64,000 nucleotides of DNA from Rhizopus arrhizus (Eukaryota > Mucoromycota > Mucoromycetes > Mucorales > Rhizopodaceae), in NCBI GenBank assembly GCA_024220505.1, contig JAKZZE010000030.1:1-64000 (forward strand), in the 5' to 3' direction. Shown here in pieces: positions 22,569 through 32,594 of this stretch. Both the position numbers and the translations under genes were made by a program. Every line of letters begins with the position of its first letter. The first letter of the stretch is position 1. Below the pieces are notes generated by a model, which had not been told where the DNA came from, made no database searches, and saw nothing but the letters and a program-made list of their open reading frames with translations.

Positions 22569-23908
22569 TTAAAGCAGCAAGTTGATTTCATCCAACTCTA
22601 TTTCACCACCAAAAGCCCAAGCGATACTCTCTTCAGTTATATTTTCTTTTTTGATGAAGTCAGGAACAGGCAACGAGCATTTTCTTTGTATACGAGGAAG
22701 AAATTGGATGCTGCTATTTCCAGTTCTTTGCCTCTTTGCCTTGTCACTTGCTATCTGATCATCCAACAGCTTAAAAAATTCGGTACACTGAATATTGGAT
22801 AATTAGTTGATTACGCTTAAAGAGATATTAATCAGACTTACTGCAGGTGATCTGTACTTTGGTACGCGAACTTCAAAATAATCAACTGTTTCCTTACACA
22901 AGACAGACATGCGTTCCTTTTCAGTAAAAGAAGTTATTCTATCTGGATTTTGCTCCAGAAGAATTTCCTCCACCTTGTCGATTGTATCATTGTTGTACAT
23001 GTCTTCTTCTTCAGACATGTATTGCTGTTGAAGCAAATACTCACAGTTTGGATAACTTTCGTAAACGCCTTGATCCTTGTACTGCTCGTATATAGCCTTA
23101 CGAGCTCTTGTTTTCTAAAAAACAAAGTTAGTTATGCGATTACAATATTTTATGTGGCACTTACAGCGCTTCTACGGGTGACTTTTGCTGCTTTTCGTTT
23201 TCTTATGAATTCTTCAACTGGATCTTCCTCCTCACCCGTGGATATTCCCGCCTTCTTTGTATAATATTGGCGCTCGAGGTACTTGCGCAAATCGCGGTTG
23301 TTGGTATTTTTAAATGAATAATGGCTATTCACATAATCCTGCAGTAATTTAAATACTCTTTGATTTTCAGCAGACTTCAGAGGCTTTTCAAGAACATATT
23401 GAGATGTCTGGGGTAGGTTGTTGTAGTGATTTCTCACAGCATCCTATATTTCAGAGAAAAGCGATTAGTATATTTGTTTAAAATTGAATTTTAATGTTCT
23501 TACTTTGACAGCAGTAGCAATCGGCTTTGCGCCTTTGCCTGATTCTGCTTCAAGCTCATCGTATGCTTCTTTGAGCTTGCTGTATGCTACTTGCAAGGCC
23601 CGCTTTTCCTCTTGCTCTTTTCGAAGCATCTCTTTCAAACCATCATTTTCTTTTCTTAGCTCCATATAAATGGAAAAAGAAAGAGATACTTCATCAGTCT
23701 CCATGTCTTCGGCTTCACGCATTCGCTTCTGAACATGAGTCATGGGAGGAAAGCCAGGCCTAGGATAGGCAAAGCTATCAGGAATGGCATCGCTTGAAGC
23801 AAGCTCAGGAGCAACATCACGAGAAGGAACAGCGATTGGTTGCCCAACAAAGTTAGAGCCACGAGCATTGGCAGGAGCAGGGTTGAATTGAATACCACGA
23901 TCAGACAT
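22569..23908 (-). CDS. Four-exon host gene, unknown function
   Basis: Predicted exons (minus): 23908-23504, 23443-23165, 23114-22842, 22787-22569. Introns of 60, 50 and 54 nt have GTAAG donors and (T/C)AG acceptors, and every junction falls between codons. The product is 391 residues. I do not recognise it. Visible parts: a disordered Pro/Ala-rich N-terminus, a coiled coil at about 80-122 (ELRKENDGLKEMLRKEQEEK), a basic stretch (EEFIRKRKAAKVTRRSA) and an acidic C-terminus. Start: ATG of MSDRGIQF; an upstream Met in the same frame exists but precedes an unlikely homopolymer-coded tail. No membrane segments. The consistent splicing suggests a live gene, possibly DNA-associated (weak inference). 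Confidence 0.75.
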
Positions 23909-25227
23909 ATTGTTATAAGGGTAATTTGAAATAAAGATAAGTGAGCTTGGCATCAAAATTGAATCTTTCTTAAATATCATCGAGTTTACAATGAAACTCA
24001 GTCTTAGTATAGCAAAAAAAAAAAATATAAAAAGATTTCCTTTTCGAAATTTTGTTCCTTTTTTTTTCTTTCTGTTCAGCAATTTCCTTTTTCAACATCG
24101 CTCCGGTTATCGCAAGGTAAGTAAAAAAAAAAAAAGAAAAAGAAAAAGAAAAAAAGAAAACTTTAGTTCTAACATGCTGTAGTAGACATTCATACATGTA
24201 TCCATGGCTGCTGTAGTTCCTTTAGTTTGTATATCTGCTCAAAAGGTAAATACATTCATATCTTTCAGTAATCTTTATTAAAAGTAAAATTAGATTCCTT
24301 TAGTTCGTGGCTGAAGCTTTATGGATGTCTTGGCATCCTGTTTTGTTAGTAAAAGAGCTTTAAGGTAAATAAATCAAGTATATCATGGTTTACTTTTATT
24401 AATATTTTATTTTATACAATTTTAGATGCTTTGGCTTCTGTTGTTCCATGTTGTCTATAACCTCCTATAGCTTTGGATCCTTTTTACTACTGGCGCGCTT
24501 TTCTTTATGGGTTTTATTTACTACGCTCTTTTGTTTGCTGCTTCTATGGTCAAGGTAAGTGTATTTTCCTTTTTTTTTGCATCTACCGTTTAAATTTTTA
24601 TATTTAATCGTTTCCATGGATCCCCTGCTCGCTTTCCCTCCTTCCCCTACCCTTTTGTAATACTGGAATGAACCAATAATATATAATCAATATGGCAATA
24701 AAGCCCAAAAATAAATGAATAAAACTACATTTTTGACCAATAATACCGTGTTTTAAGCCTATTTTATTTCCCAATATAAATCATCCAAAGCTAAATATAG
24801 CCATAATAAGCCAATAAGGAAGCATTGTTAAAGAGCAACAGACGAATAAGGAAGCATTAGGAAAAGGTAACAAGCCAATAAAGAAGTGGTATTAAAGAGA
24901 AACGCAAGCATGTAAGGTCCAATAGAAAGGCATCATGCTTGTGTTTCATCGTTAAAAGAATAATGAAGCGGCGCGTTGCCAAACAGTGATACTTGGTTAT
25001 CGCACTGAAATAGTTAACATTCAACGTAAACTGGTTCAACTTGGCATACTGCAATAACGCTGCATTAAATATGATAAATCCCGATTAACTGAGGTATATC
25101 TGAGGGCTATCATACTTTGTAAATAACAATTATGTGCAGTGTGATGACGTCGATGTAATCGTCCGATGTTATTGGCGGAATTATAATTAACTAAATTTTT
25201 TTGAAGTCTGCTTAGCAATTTGTTGTA
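23909..25227. other. Intergenic region upstream of the four-exon gene
   Basis: No gene seen. AT-rich with A/T runs near 24014 and 24124; its right end is the LINE-II target site. It probably holds the promoter of the minus-strand gene. Confidence 0.5.
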
Positions 25228-26639
25228 TGTATGGCTCAAATTTTTTTTTTTTTTGTAAATATTTTTTATTAAAAAAAGAAAATTTAAAGTTACACATCGC
25301 GGAGAGGTGGAACAAGATTAAACCGGAATTATGAAGTTCGAAGAATAGATCAATGTTGATCATTTATATTTTAAGTAATGAATGAGTTTTTGTAGTAATT
25401 GCTACTTGTGTGATTGTGGTGGATATGATGTTGAAGGGGTCGAAGGCTACTTGCTTGATGACCAAGTTCCAGTAGGCTTTCCAGATTTGCCACTGACCAA
25501 TTGCCAGAACAGTGAAGAGTTTGGAACGATCAGTTATTTGAGAAGGGACTTGTTGGAGACAGAGCATTTTGAAAAGGTCTGAGGAGCTGATATAGATAGT
25601 GGGGAAGAAACAGGTGAGGATTTCGACCCACAGACTCCATTTAGACGGGCAGTAAACAATAAAATGAGCAACCGAGTCTCGTCGAGAGTTACAAAGACTA
25701 CAAATAGGGTTGGGGGCTTGACCGATTCTATAGAGTTCTGTTCTGGTGGGTAATTTCCGATTCAGCACTCGGAACCATAATGTTCTTGCTTGTGGAGGCA
25801 TCGCGGCTTTCCAAAATAACTGCATGTTGGTCTTAGTAATGGATACTCTGTTCGAATTTAGGCTTTGATGCCTATGATTACAGTATGTCCGAGGATTGAA
25901 TCGTATCCAAATATCGGCTGCTTTCAATTGATTGATGAGAGAGGCTAAGGCGTTGGAGGAGGGAGTTGATTGATCTTCCGTAACATCTTGTGTTATGTAT
26001 TTCCATAGGAAGTCTTGGAGTTTAATCGTTTGTCTCTCGAGAATATCCTTATACAGTCGTTGAAGAAGTCGAGGTAGTTTGCTGTACTCATGACGTACTT
26101 TCAGACGTAAACGGCTAGTATCGGAATCAAAGATGAGGAAAGTAGAAGCTGGCAGTCTAGGATAACGGTGCAACCAGTGTTGTGGTGGAACTGTCTGGAA
26201 CATGTCAATCAAAGGAAAATGGAAAAGATTAGGCAGGGGGATCTCATCCAGTAGAAATCTGAGTCCCAGCTGATCAAAGGCTGCAAATAAGCTAGAGATA
26301 ATAGATGTTGGATGGAACATCGCATGATGACGGAGAGATTTAGAGAAGAATGGTAGCAATGGGTTGGCTGAATCGGGTGATATGACACGGAAGTGTTCAG
26401 TCAAGAAATCCTTCATGTGTACGGGGTCAATTGCTGTCATAAACAGAGTAAAGATCCATTTCATTTGGATTCGCAGATATTGTTTGGTAGGATCGAGTAG
26501 TCCTACACCTCCTTGAAGGTGTGATAGTGTGAGCTGATCAAGTGAAACATAGGGAAACTTCTTTTGCCATACGTATTGATAAATCATAGAGCGAACGTCT
26601 TTGAGAAAGCGCTGGGTTGGAACAAAAAGGCGAAGGCAA

Positions 26640-27203
26640 TGTTGTAGAACAGCGTCTGATCATAACGGACATTGAATAATCACAACTAAAAAAAGTATAT
26701 TAAAACTGATAAATCTTTATCAAATAAAATATATTCTTCTTCTTTTTTATATAAAACTATCACTATTAGATTCATCCTATAAAGTAAACATGAACAATAA
26801 ATAAGTCATGACCTTTATTATTCATCATTTCTGTAAATGAATAATAATGGATCAGGTACCTAGTCAACTATGATCTGACTGGAGGCATTTCATATAAATA
26901 TATCTTTCCTCTCAATGAAGACGGGACAATTCTCCCAGATCAGTTAAAGAACAATAAGATCTATAAAACAACGAATTAAAAATTTTCATAATCGATTCAG
27001 TGATCATTCTTCAATCAAACATGTCAATTATTGGATCTACGCTCATAACAACTCATTTACCCGCCAACTGATAGAAGAATATAAATAGTAGACTTTGTAA
27101 TGATTTCTTTTTAATAATTAAGATTGTCTTAAATAAAGTTCAGTCTCAAAAAGTATTCTTTGGTTTTATTTTTATTCCTGAATTACTTTACCAGAACATA
27201 ACA
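26640..27203 (+). repeat. GyD 5' LTR
   Basis: 564 bp, TGTTGTAGAA...GAACATAACA. Carries TATAAATAG (27080-27088) and a putative self-primer (27146-27155). Related LTRs are at 36461-37895 and, inverted, at 45406-45984. Confidence 0.95.
27080..27088 (+). promoter_or_regulatory. TATA box of GyD LTR
   Basis: TATAAATAG, 66 bp upstream of the putative 5' end of the transcript at 27146. The 3' LTR has the same box at 32471-32479. Confidence 0.6.
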
Positions 27204-27216
27204 TTTTACTTTTTGA
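27146..27216 (+). other. Putative self-primer and primer-binding site of GyD
   Basis: TCAAAAAGTA in the LTR (27146-27155) is the exact reverse complement of TACTTTTTGA in the leader (27207-27216), three bases after the LTR end. No TGG-type tRNA site is present in the 34-nt leader. This fits the Tf1-type mechanism in which the folded-back 5' end of the mRNA primes reverse transcription. Confidence 0.5.
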
Positions 27217-27237
27217 ATTCAAAACTTTATTGCAAAT

Positions 27238-30200
27238 ATGTCTACTCCTCAAGAAACTCCCATGGTTGATCCTACCGTAACAAGCTCTCCTGAAAGTCAA
27301 ATTTCTATGATCTCTGATCTTTCTTCTCCTCAAGGAAGTATGGCAAGCAAGTATGCTTCTGAACCCACTCCTATGGATACGGATACTGCTGCACCTGCTT
27401 CTAAAGTGATGGAATCTACTGCTGACATCATAAGGCGTAAGACGCAAATCATTGAAAATTGGAAGAATCAGGCCAAGATACATTTCATGGAGTATATGGT
27501 TCTTAATGAAGATGATTCTGACCCTGCTGCTGCTCTTACTGCTCACCAAAAGTTCAAGGATTGTGAAGAGAAGGTGAATAGAGCAAAGGAGGCTCTCAAG
27601 TCATTTTCTGCTATGTTTGAAGAAGTGAAGACCCCTGCTGATGGTTCAAATAATCATTCTCTTCGTCTGGTTGTGCCAAATGACCTACCTACATTGCAGT
27701 TAAAAGGTGATGCAATTTGGAGAAAGAAGGCTGAGTGCTACGACAGTGCTTACGATTTCTGTAACACTTTTGAAACTGTCTTGCGTGCTCATGGTCAAGC
27801 CTTGAACTCCAACTGGGAACGTTTGCTACCACTTTGTATGAACCCCGAACAAGTCTCTTGGTGCAGGGAAGCGCTGCTAGAAAAAAGTTTTTCTTGGAAG
27901 CAAGTCCGCCCTATGATCTTGGATCACTTCGACACCCCATACCGCAAGTTTCTATTGATGGTTGAAGTCGGTTCCATGTGTCAAGGCACCTACGAGAGTA
28001 ATAGGGAATACTCGAACCGTTTCCAAAAGATGCGCCGTGAAGCTGGTATGGAAGACAGCACTCTCCTTGCTGTCACTTACTTTGCTTCGTTAAAAGCATC
28101 CGTCAAGTCTGTCGCGCAATTAGCGATATCCTCTCACTTTGGTTCTCGTTTACCTAGTTCGATTACCCAAATTATCGACTTGGTACTTGCCTCTGGTGAA
28201 GATTCTGCTTTTGCTGCCAAGACTCCCCATAAACGTGCTCGTACTATAAACGAAGATGAACGTACCACCCGTCATGCTGGCAATACTAGTAAAGCTCCTT
28301 TTGGAACTAGTAAAGTATTGACCAACAAGTATAAGACACCCATGGCAAATAAGGGAAAATCTAAAACCAAGCCATGTACTTACTGCCGCAAAGAATGGTT
28401 CCAAGGTCATAAGTGCAATGAATATCTAGTTGCTAAAAATAGTAATAGCAACAATAAAGATAATGCACAGATAAACCGAATGGCCGTAAGAACTGTAAAC
28501 CAAAATGTATCCGATGAAGAGGATGATTGTGAAATAAACAGCCCTCTCAACCGTATGGCACTTGACTGTAAGTCTAAAAAAGAAAAAGAATTAATAGTTA
28601 CTCGAGACTTTAAAAGTACTAATGATAATTCTATAACTTTTCCTATACTTGCAAACAATAGAAAAGCCATCACGATCTTGGATACTGGAGCAAATTTTTC
28701 TTCTATAAATAAAAAATTTTGTTTCCAAAATAATTTTTTAATTATTCCTCCTAAAAATAATAATGTCATAAAGTTAGCTGACTGTAACTCTACTATTAAG
28801 AGAATTGGTTTAACTGAAGTAAACATTAAGTGTAATGGAAAATCCTTTAATCATACCTTTGAAGTAATGAATTTAACAAATAATCATGATATGAGTATTG
28901 GTACTGATTTTATGAGTAAACTTGGTATTGGTCTTACTGGTCTTCCTTACAAATGGGATGATAGTAAAGTATCTTTAGACAATTCCAAAGTACCTGAACA
29001 TAAATTCAATGACTTTAGTGAACTCTTGAATAAAGTTGATGATGAGATGACTGAATTAGAGAACTGCCCCGCTGGTTCATCTAATGAATATCAACAAGCA
29101 TTAAACTATATTAAACCATTAATTCAATTAAATCAAGCAATACCTAAAGGTTCCTTTTGTACTATACCGGAATCTGTTGTCTCGATTGAAACTCCTGAAG
29201 GTGTCACATCTTATCGACGTCCCTATCCTGTGCCTTTAGCATATCATAAGATAGTACAAGATCAGATAGATGAATGGCTGGAGAATGGTGTAATCAAGAG
29301 AGCTCCTGCTAATACCGAGTGGAACTCAGCTTTGACTGTAGTAAAGAAGACCAATGCTAAGGGTGAAGTAACTGGTTACCGTGTGTGCCATGATCCCAGA
29401 CATGTTAATGCTCTTCTAAAGTCAATTGACAGAATGCCCTTGCCTAAAATTTCTGAGCTATTTGAGGAATTGAAAGGAGCAACTGTATATTCCACTTTGG
29501 ATCTTAAATCTGCTTTTAACTCTTTAAAAATGAATGAAGAGCATGCACATAAACTAGCTTTCTCTTGGAACTCTGTACAGTATATACCTGTTGGTACTCC
29601 TTTTGGTCTAAAGCATGTATCCAGTGTAATGCAGAGAACTATGAGCATCGCATTAGAAAACATGTCCTTTGCTAAATGTTTTGTTGATGACATAGTTGTA
29701 GCATCTACTTCCATTGAAGAGCATAAGCAACACTTAAAACAAGTAATTGATAAACTTACTAAAGTAAATCTCAAGTTAAATCCTGATAAATGTACATTTT
29801 TTCAAAGCAAAATTAATTTACTTGGCTTCAGAATATCTCCTAAAGGTGTTTCTCTTGACCTTCGTAAAGTTGCTAATGTGCAAGAATTTCCTGTCCCCAA
29901 AACTGGAAAGGATATAATGAGATACTGTGGACTCATAAATTATTTCCGTCCTCATATTCCTAAAGCATCTACACTGTTAGCTCCACTGGATGCCTTAAGA
30001 AACGAAAAATCATTAATTAAATTATGGAATGATAAACACCAACAATGTTTTGACAACTTAAAGAAAGTATTGTTAGAAAATGTAATTCTTTCATACCCTG
30101 ATTTGAATCAAACTTTCTATGTCGCTACCGATGCCTCTAACGTTGGTATAGGTGTAATTCTGTATCAAAAGATAAATGGGAAAGTACACTACATTTCTAT

Positions 30201-32010
30201 GATAGCTAAAACTTTATCTAAAAGTGAACGTAACTATTCAGCTACTAAGCGAGAATTATTAGCAGTTGTATATGCACTGAAGAGGTTCCATAAGTATTTA
30301 TGGGGAAACAAATTTACCCTATATACAGATCATAAGGCACTCACTTATCTTCACACGCAAAAGATTGCTAACGCTATGCTCATAAATTGGTTCGATACAC
30401 TGCTCCAATATGATTTTAAAGTCGTTCATTTACCAGGTGTAGATAATATTCTCCCTGACACACTTTCTCGTCTATATGAAATTGAAGATCCTGTCAATGA
30501 ACTGGGAGGGGATAAGCTTCATCTATTGAATAGAGCAGCAGTAAAACTACCCAGTGAAGACAAAGGTGAATACATGACACCTCCGGATCCTGAAGAACGT
30601 AAACTACTTCTTCTACGTGAGCACATTAAAGGACATTTTGGTTCTGATGCAATTTACCATGCTTTAAAACGTAAAGGTATCTACTGGTCCAATCTGAAAA
30701 ATGAAGCCGTAGAACTTGTTAAGAGTTGTATTCCATGTCAACAATTTAACATAATCAAAAAGGGTTATAATCCTCTAAGACCCATTACAGCCACATTACC
30801 TGGAGATAGTTGGGGCATCGACTTAGCTGGTCCCATGAAAACTTCCTTGAATGGCAACAATTACTTATTGATTATGGTTGACATTGCTACACGTTACTGT
30901 GTATTGAAACCCTTGCCTGATAAGCAATCTATGACGATTGTAAAAGCTTTAATCGATGTATTCTCGCATTATGGTTTTCCACGTGTAATCCAATCTGATA
31001 ATGGTGGTGAATTTGTAAATGAGCTTATGCAATTACTTGCTGAAAATGCTGGTTATGACCATAGACTCATATCTAGTTATCATCCCAGAGCTAATGGAGT
31101 AAGTGAACGTTGGGTACAAACAGCTGTAAATGCAATAAAGAAACAAATCGAGGGTGCTAAAGCAGACTGGGATTTATATGTTCCTTCTACACAACTCTAC
31201 TTGAATGGTAAACACAATGAACGTACTAAGACGCCACCCTTCACTTTAATGTACGGTCGTAACATGAATGACTTTGAAGATTTTAGCAAAGAAAAAAATA
31301 AGGCAACTAAAGAAGAAATAAATAAACAACTCCTTCTCAATATAAAAAGAATGACGGAGATTGTGTTCCCTGCCATATATGAACGTACAAAAATAATAAC
31401 AAACAATCAGAAGGAAAAGTTTGATGCGTCACATAAACTAATTACGATCCCTGAAAATAGCTATGTAATGGTAAAAGTAAATATTAAAACCAACAAGTTA
31501 GATCCTAACTATGAAGGACCTTATAAAGTAAAAAGAATTACTCAAGGAGGATCGTATGTACTAGAAGATGAAATGGGTGAATTGTTATCTAAAAACTACC
31601 CACCTTCTGCGTTAAAACTCATCTCACAAGATGAAGTTATATCAACAAATAAATTCTATCAGGTAGAAGCCATTTTAGCACATAAAAAGCTTAAAGGGAA
31701 ATATCTTTATAAGTGCAGATGGAAAGGCTATGATAAGAGCGATGATACCTGGGAGCCTGCCTCTAACTTTACCGATCCTAAATTCATTACAGAATATTGG
31801 CAAAGAGTTGGTATAGTTCCTGAAGATATTAAATATAAATATGACCTTCAAAATAATAAAGGAAGATCTAACAATGTGAAGTTAATAAATACTTCTCATA
31901 CAGGCAAACGAAAGACCAGAACAGATCTTAATGAAAATAGCCACTCTTCTACAACAAGTAGTAATAAATTAAATGGCAATATAAATTCTAAAAGATCTAG
32001 ACGGTATTAG
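27238..32010 (+). CDS. GyD gag-pol polyprotein
   Basis: 1590 residues in a single frame, carrying every function for retrotransposition. Gag capsid region at about 125-330; zinc knuckle CX2CX7HXC at 380-393; protease DTGA at 482; RT at about 655-830 with catalytic FVDD (Asp817, Asp818); RNase H with ATDAS Asp965 and TDHKAL near 1030; integrase zinc finger His1129, His1133, Cys1164, Cys1167; integrase triad Asp1195, Asp1254, Glu1290; C-terminal chromodomain at about 1473-1525 (YLYKCRWKGYDKSDDTWEPA), which in this family directs integration to marked chromatin. A Lys/Arg-rich tail follows. Gag and pol are fused with no frameshift, so the Gag:Pol ratio must be set otherwise, as in Tf1 (inference). 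All catalytic residues are present. Confidence 0.96.
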   Translation: MSTPQETPMVDPTVTSSPESQISMISDLSSPQGSMASKYASEPTPMDTDTAAPASKVMESTADIIRRKTQIIENWKNQAKIHFMEYMVLNEDDSDPAAALTAHQKFKDCEEKVNRAKEALKSFSAMFEEVKTPADGSNNHSLRLVVPNDLPTLQLKGDAIWRKKAECYDSAYDFCNTFETVLRAHGQALNSNWERLLPLCMNPEQVSWCREALLEKSFSWKQVRPMILDHFDTPYRKFLLMVEVGSMCQGTYESNREYSNRFQKMRREAGMEDSTLLAVTYFASLKASVKSVAQLAISSHFGSRLPSSITQIIDLVLASGEDSAFAAKTPHKRARTINEDERTTRHAGNTSKAPFGTSKVLTNKYKTPMANKGKSKTKPCTYCRKEWFQGHKCNEYLVAKNSNSNNKDNAQINRMAVRTVNQNVSDEEDDCEINSPLNRMALDCKSKKEKELIVTRDFKSTNDNSITFPILANNRKAITILDTGANFSSINKKFCFQNNFLIIPPKNNNVIKLADCNSTIKRIGLTEVNIKCNGKSFNHTFEVMNLTNNHDMSIGTDFMSKLGIGLTGLPYKWDDSKVSLDNSKVPEHKFNDFSELLNKVDDEMTELENCPAGSSNEYQQALNYIKPLIQLNQAIPKGSFCTIPESVVSIETPEGVTSYRRPYPVPLAYHKIVQDQIDEWLENGVIKRAPANTEWNSALTVVKKTNAKGEVTGYRVCHDPRHVNALLKSIDRMPLPKISELFEELKGATVYSTLDLKSAFNSLKMNEEHAHKLAFSWNSVQYIPVGTPFGLKHVSSVMQRTMSIALENMSFAKCFVDDIVVASTSIEEHKQHLKQVIDKLTKVNLKLNPDKCTFFQSKINLLGFRISPKGVSLDLRKVANVQEFPVPKTGKDIMRYCGLINYFRPHIPKASTLLAPLDALRNEKSLIKLWNDKHQQCFDNLKKVLLENVILSYPDLNQTFYVATDASNVGIGVILYQKINGKVHYISMIAKTLSKSERNYSATKRELLAVVYALKRFHKYLWGNKFTLYTDHKALTYLHTQKIANAMLINWFDTLLQYDFKVVHLPGVDNILPDTLSRLYEIEDPVNELGGDKLHLLNRAAVKLPSEDKGEYMTPPDPEERKLLLLREHIKGHFGSDAIYHALKRKGIYWSNLKNEAVELVKSCIPCQQFNIIKKGYNPLRPITATLPGDSWGIDLAGPMKTSLNGNNYLLIMVDIATRYCVLKPLPDKQSMTIVKALIDVFSHYGFPRVIQSDNGGEFVNELMQLLAENAGYDHRLISSYHPRANGVSERWVQTAVNAIKKQIEGAKADWDLYVPSTQLYLNGKHNERTKTPPFTLMYGRNMNDFEDFSKEKNKATKEEINKQLLLNIKRMTEIVFPAIYERTKIITNNQKEKFDASHKLITIPENSYVMVKVNIKTNKLDPNYEGPYKVKRITQGGSYVLEDEMGELLSKNYPPSALKLISQDEVISTNKFYQVEAILAHKKLKGKYLYKCRWKGYDKSDDTWEPASNFTDPKFITEYWQRVGIVPEDIKYKYDLQNNKGRSNNVKLINTSHTGKRKTRTDLNENSHSSTTSSNKLNGNINSKRSRRY
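30502..30515 (+). other. Putative central polypurine tract of GyD
   Basis: CTGGGAGGGGATAA between RNase H and integrase; its first 12 bases are identical to the terminal tract at 32017-32028. In the protein it encodes Leu-Gly-Gly-Asp-Lys. Confidence 0.5.
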
Positions 32011-32016
32011 TTATAC

Positions 32017-32030
32017 CTGGGAGGGGATTA
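32017..32030 (+). other. Terminal polypurine tract of GyD
   Basis: CTGGGAGGGGATTA ends at the first base of the 3' LTR. Confidence 0.85.
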
Positions 32031-32594
32031 TGTTGTAGAACAGCGTCTGATCATAACGGACATTGAATAATCACAACTAAAAAAAGTATATTAAAACTGA
32101 TAAATCTTTATCAAATAAAATATATTCTTCTTCTTTTTTATATAAAACTATCACTATTAGATTCATCCTATAAAGTAAACATGAACAATAAATAAGTCAT
32201 GACCTTTATTATTCATCATTTCTGTAAATGAATAATAATGGATCAGGTACCTAGTCAACTATGATCTGACTGGAGGCATTTCATATAAATATATCTTTCC
32301 TCTCAATGAAGACGGGACAATTCTCCCAGATCAGTTAAAGAACAATAAGATCTATAAAACAACGAATTAAAAATTTTCATAATCGATTCAGTGATCATTC
32401 TTCAATCAAACATGTCAATTATTGGATCTACGCTCATAACAACTCATTTACCCGCCAACTGATAGAAGAATATAAATAGTAGACTTTGTAATGATTTCTT
32501 TTTAATAATTAAGATTGTCTTAAATAAAGTTCAGTCTCAAAAAGTATTCTTTGGTTTTATTTTTATTCCTGAATTACTTTACCAGAACATAACA
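32031..32594 (+). repeat. GyD 3' LTR
   Basis: 564 bp; I find no difference from the 5' LTR. Followed by GGCAA. Confidence 0.95.

Larger units (their letters stand above)
26640..32594 (+). mobile_element. GyD: intact, recently inserted Ty3/gypsy chromovirus
   Basis: 5955-bp element with 564-bp LTRs (26640-27203 and 32031-32594) that I read as identical, flanked by a 5-bp duplication GGCAA (26635-26639 and 32595-32599). One uninterrupted gag-pol frame, a 34-nt leader and a terminal polypurine tract abutting the 3' LTR. All features indicate a young, potentially active copy. It sits in LINE-II ORF2. Confidence 0.95.

Noticed and set aside
23970..24197. Phe/Lys-rich open frames upstream of the four-exon gene
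   Set aside because: Homopolymer translation; the gene start at 23908 is better supported.
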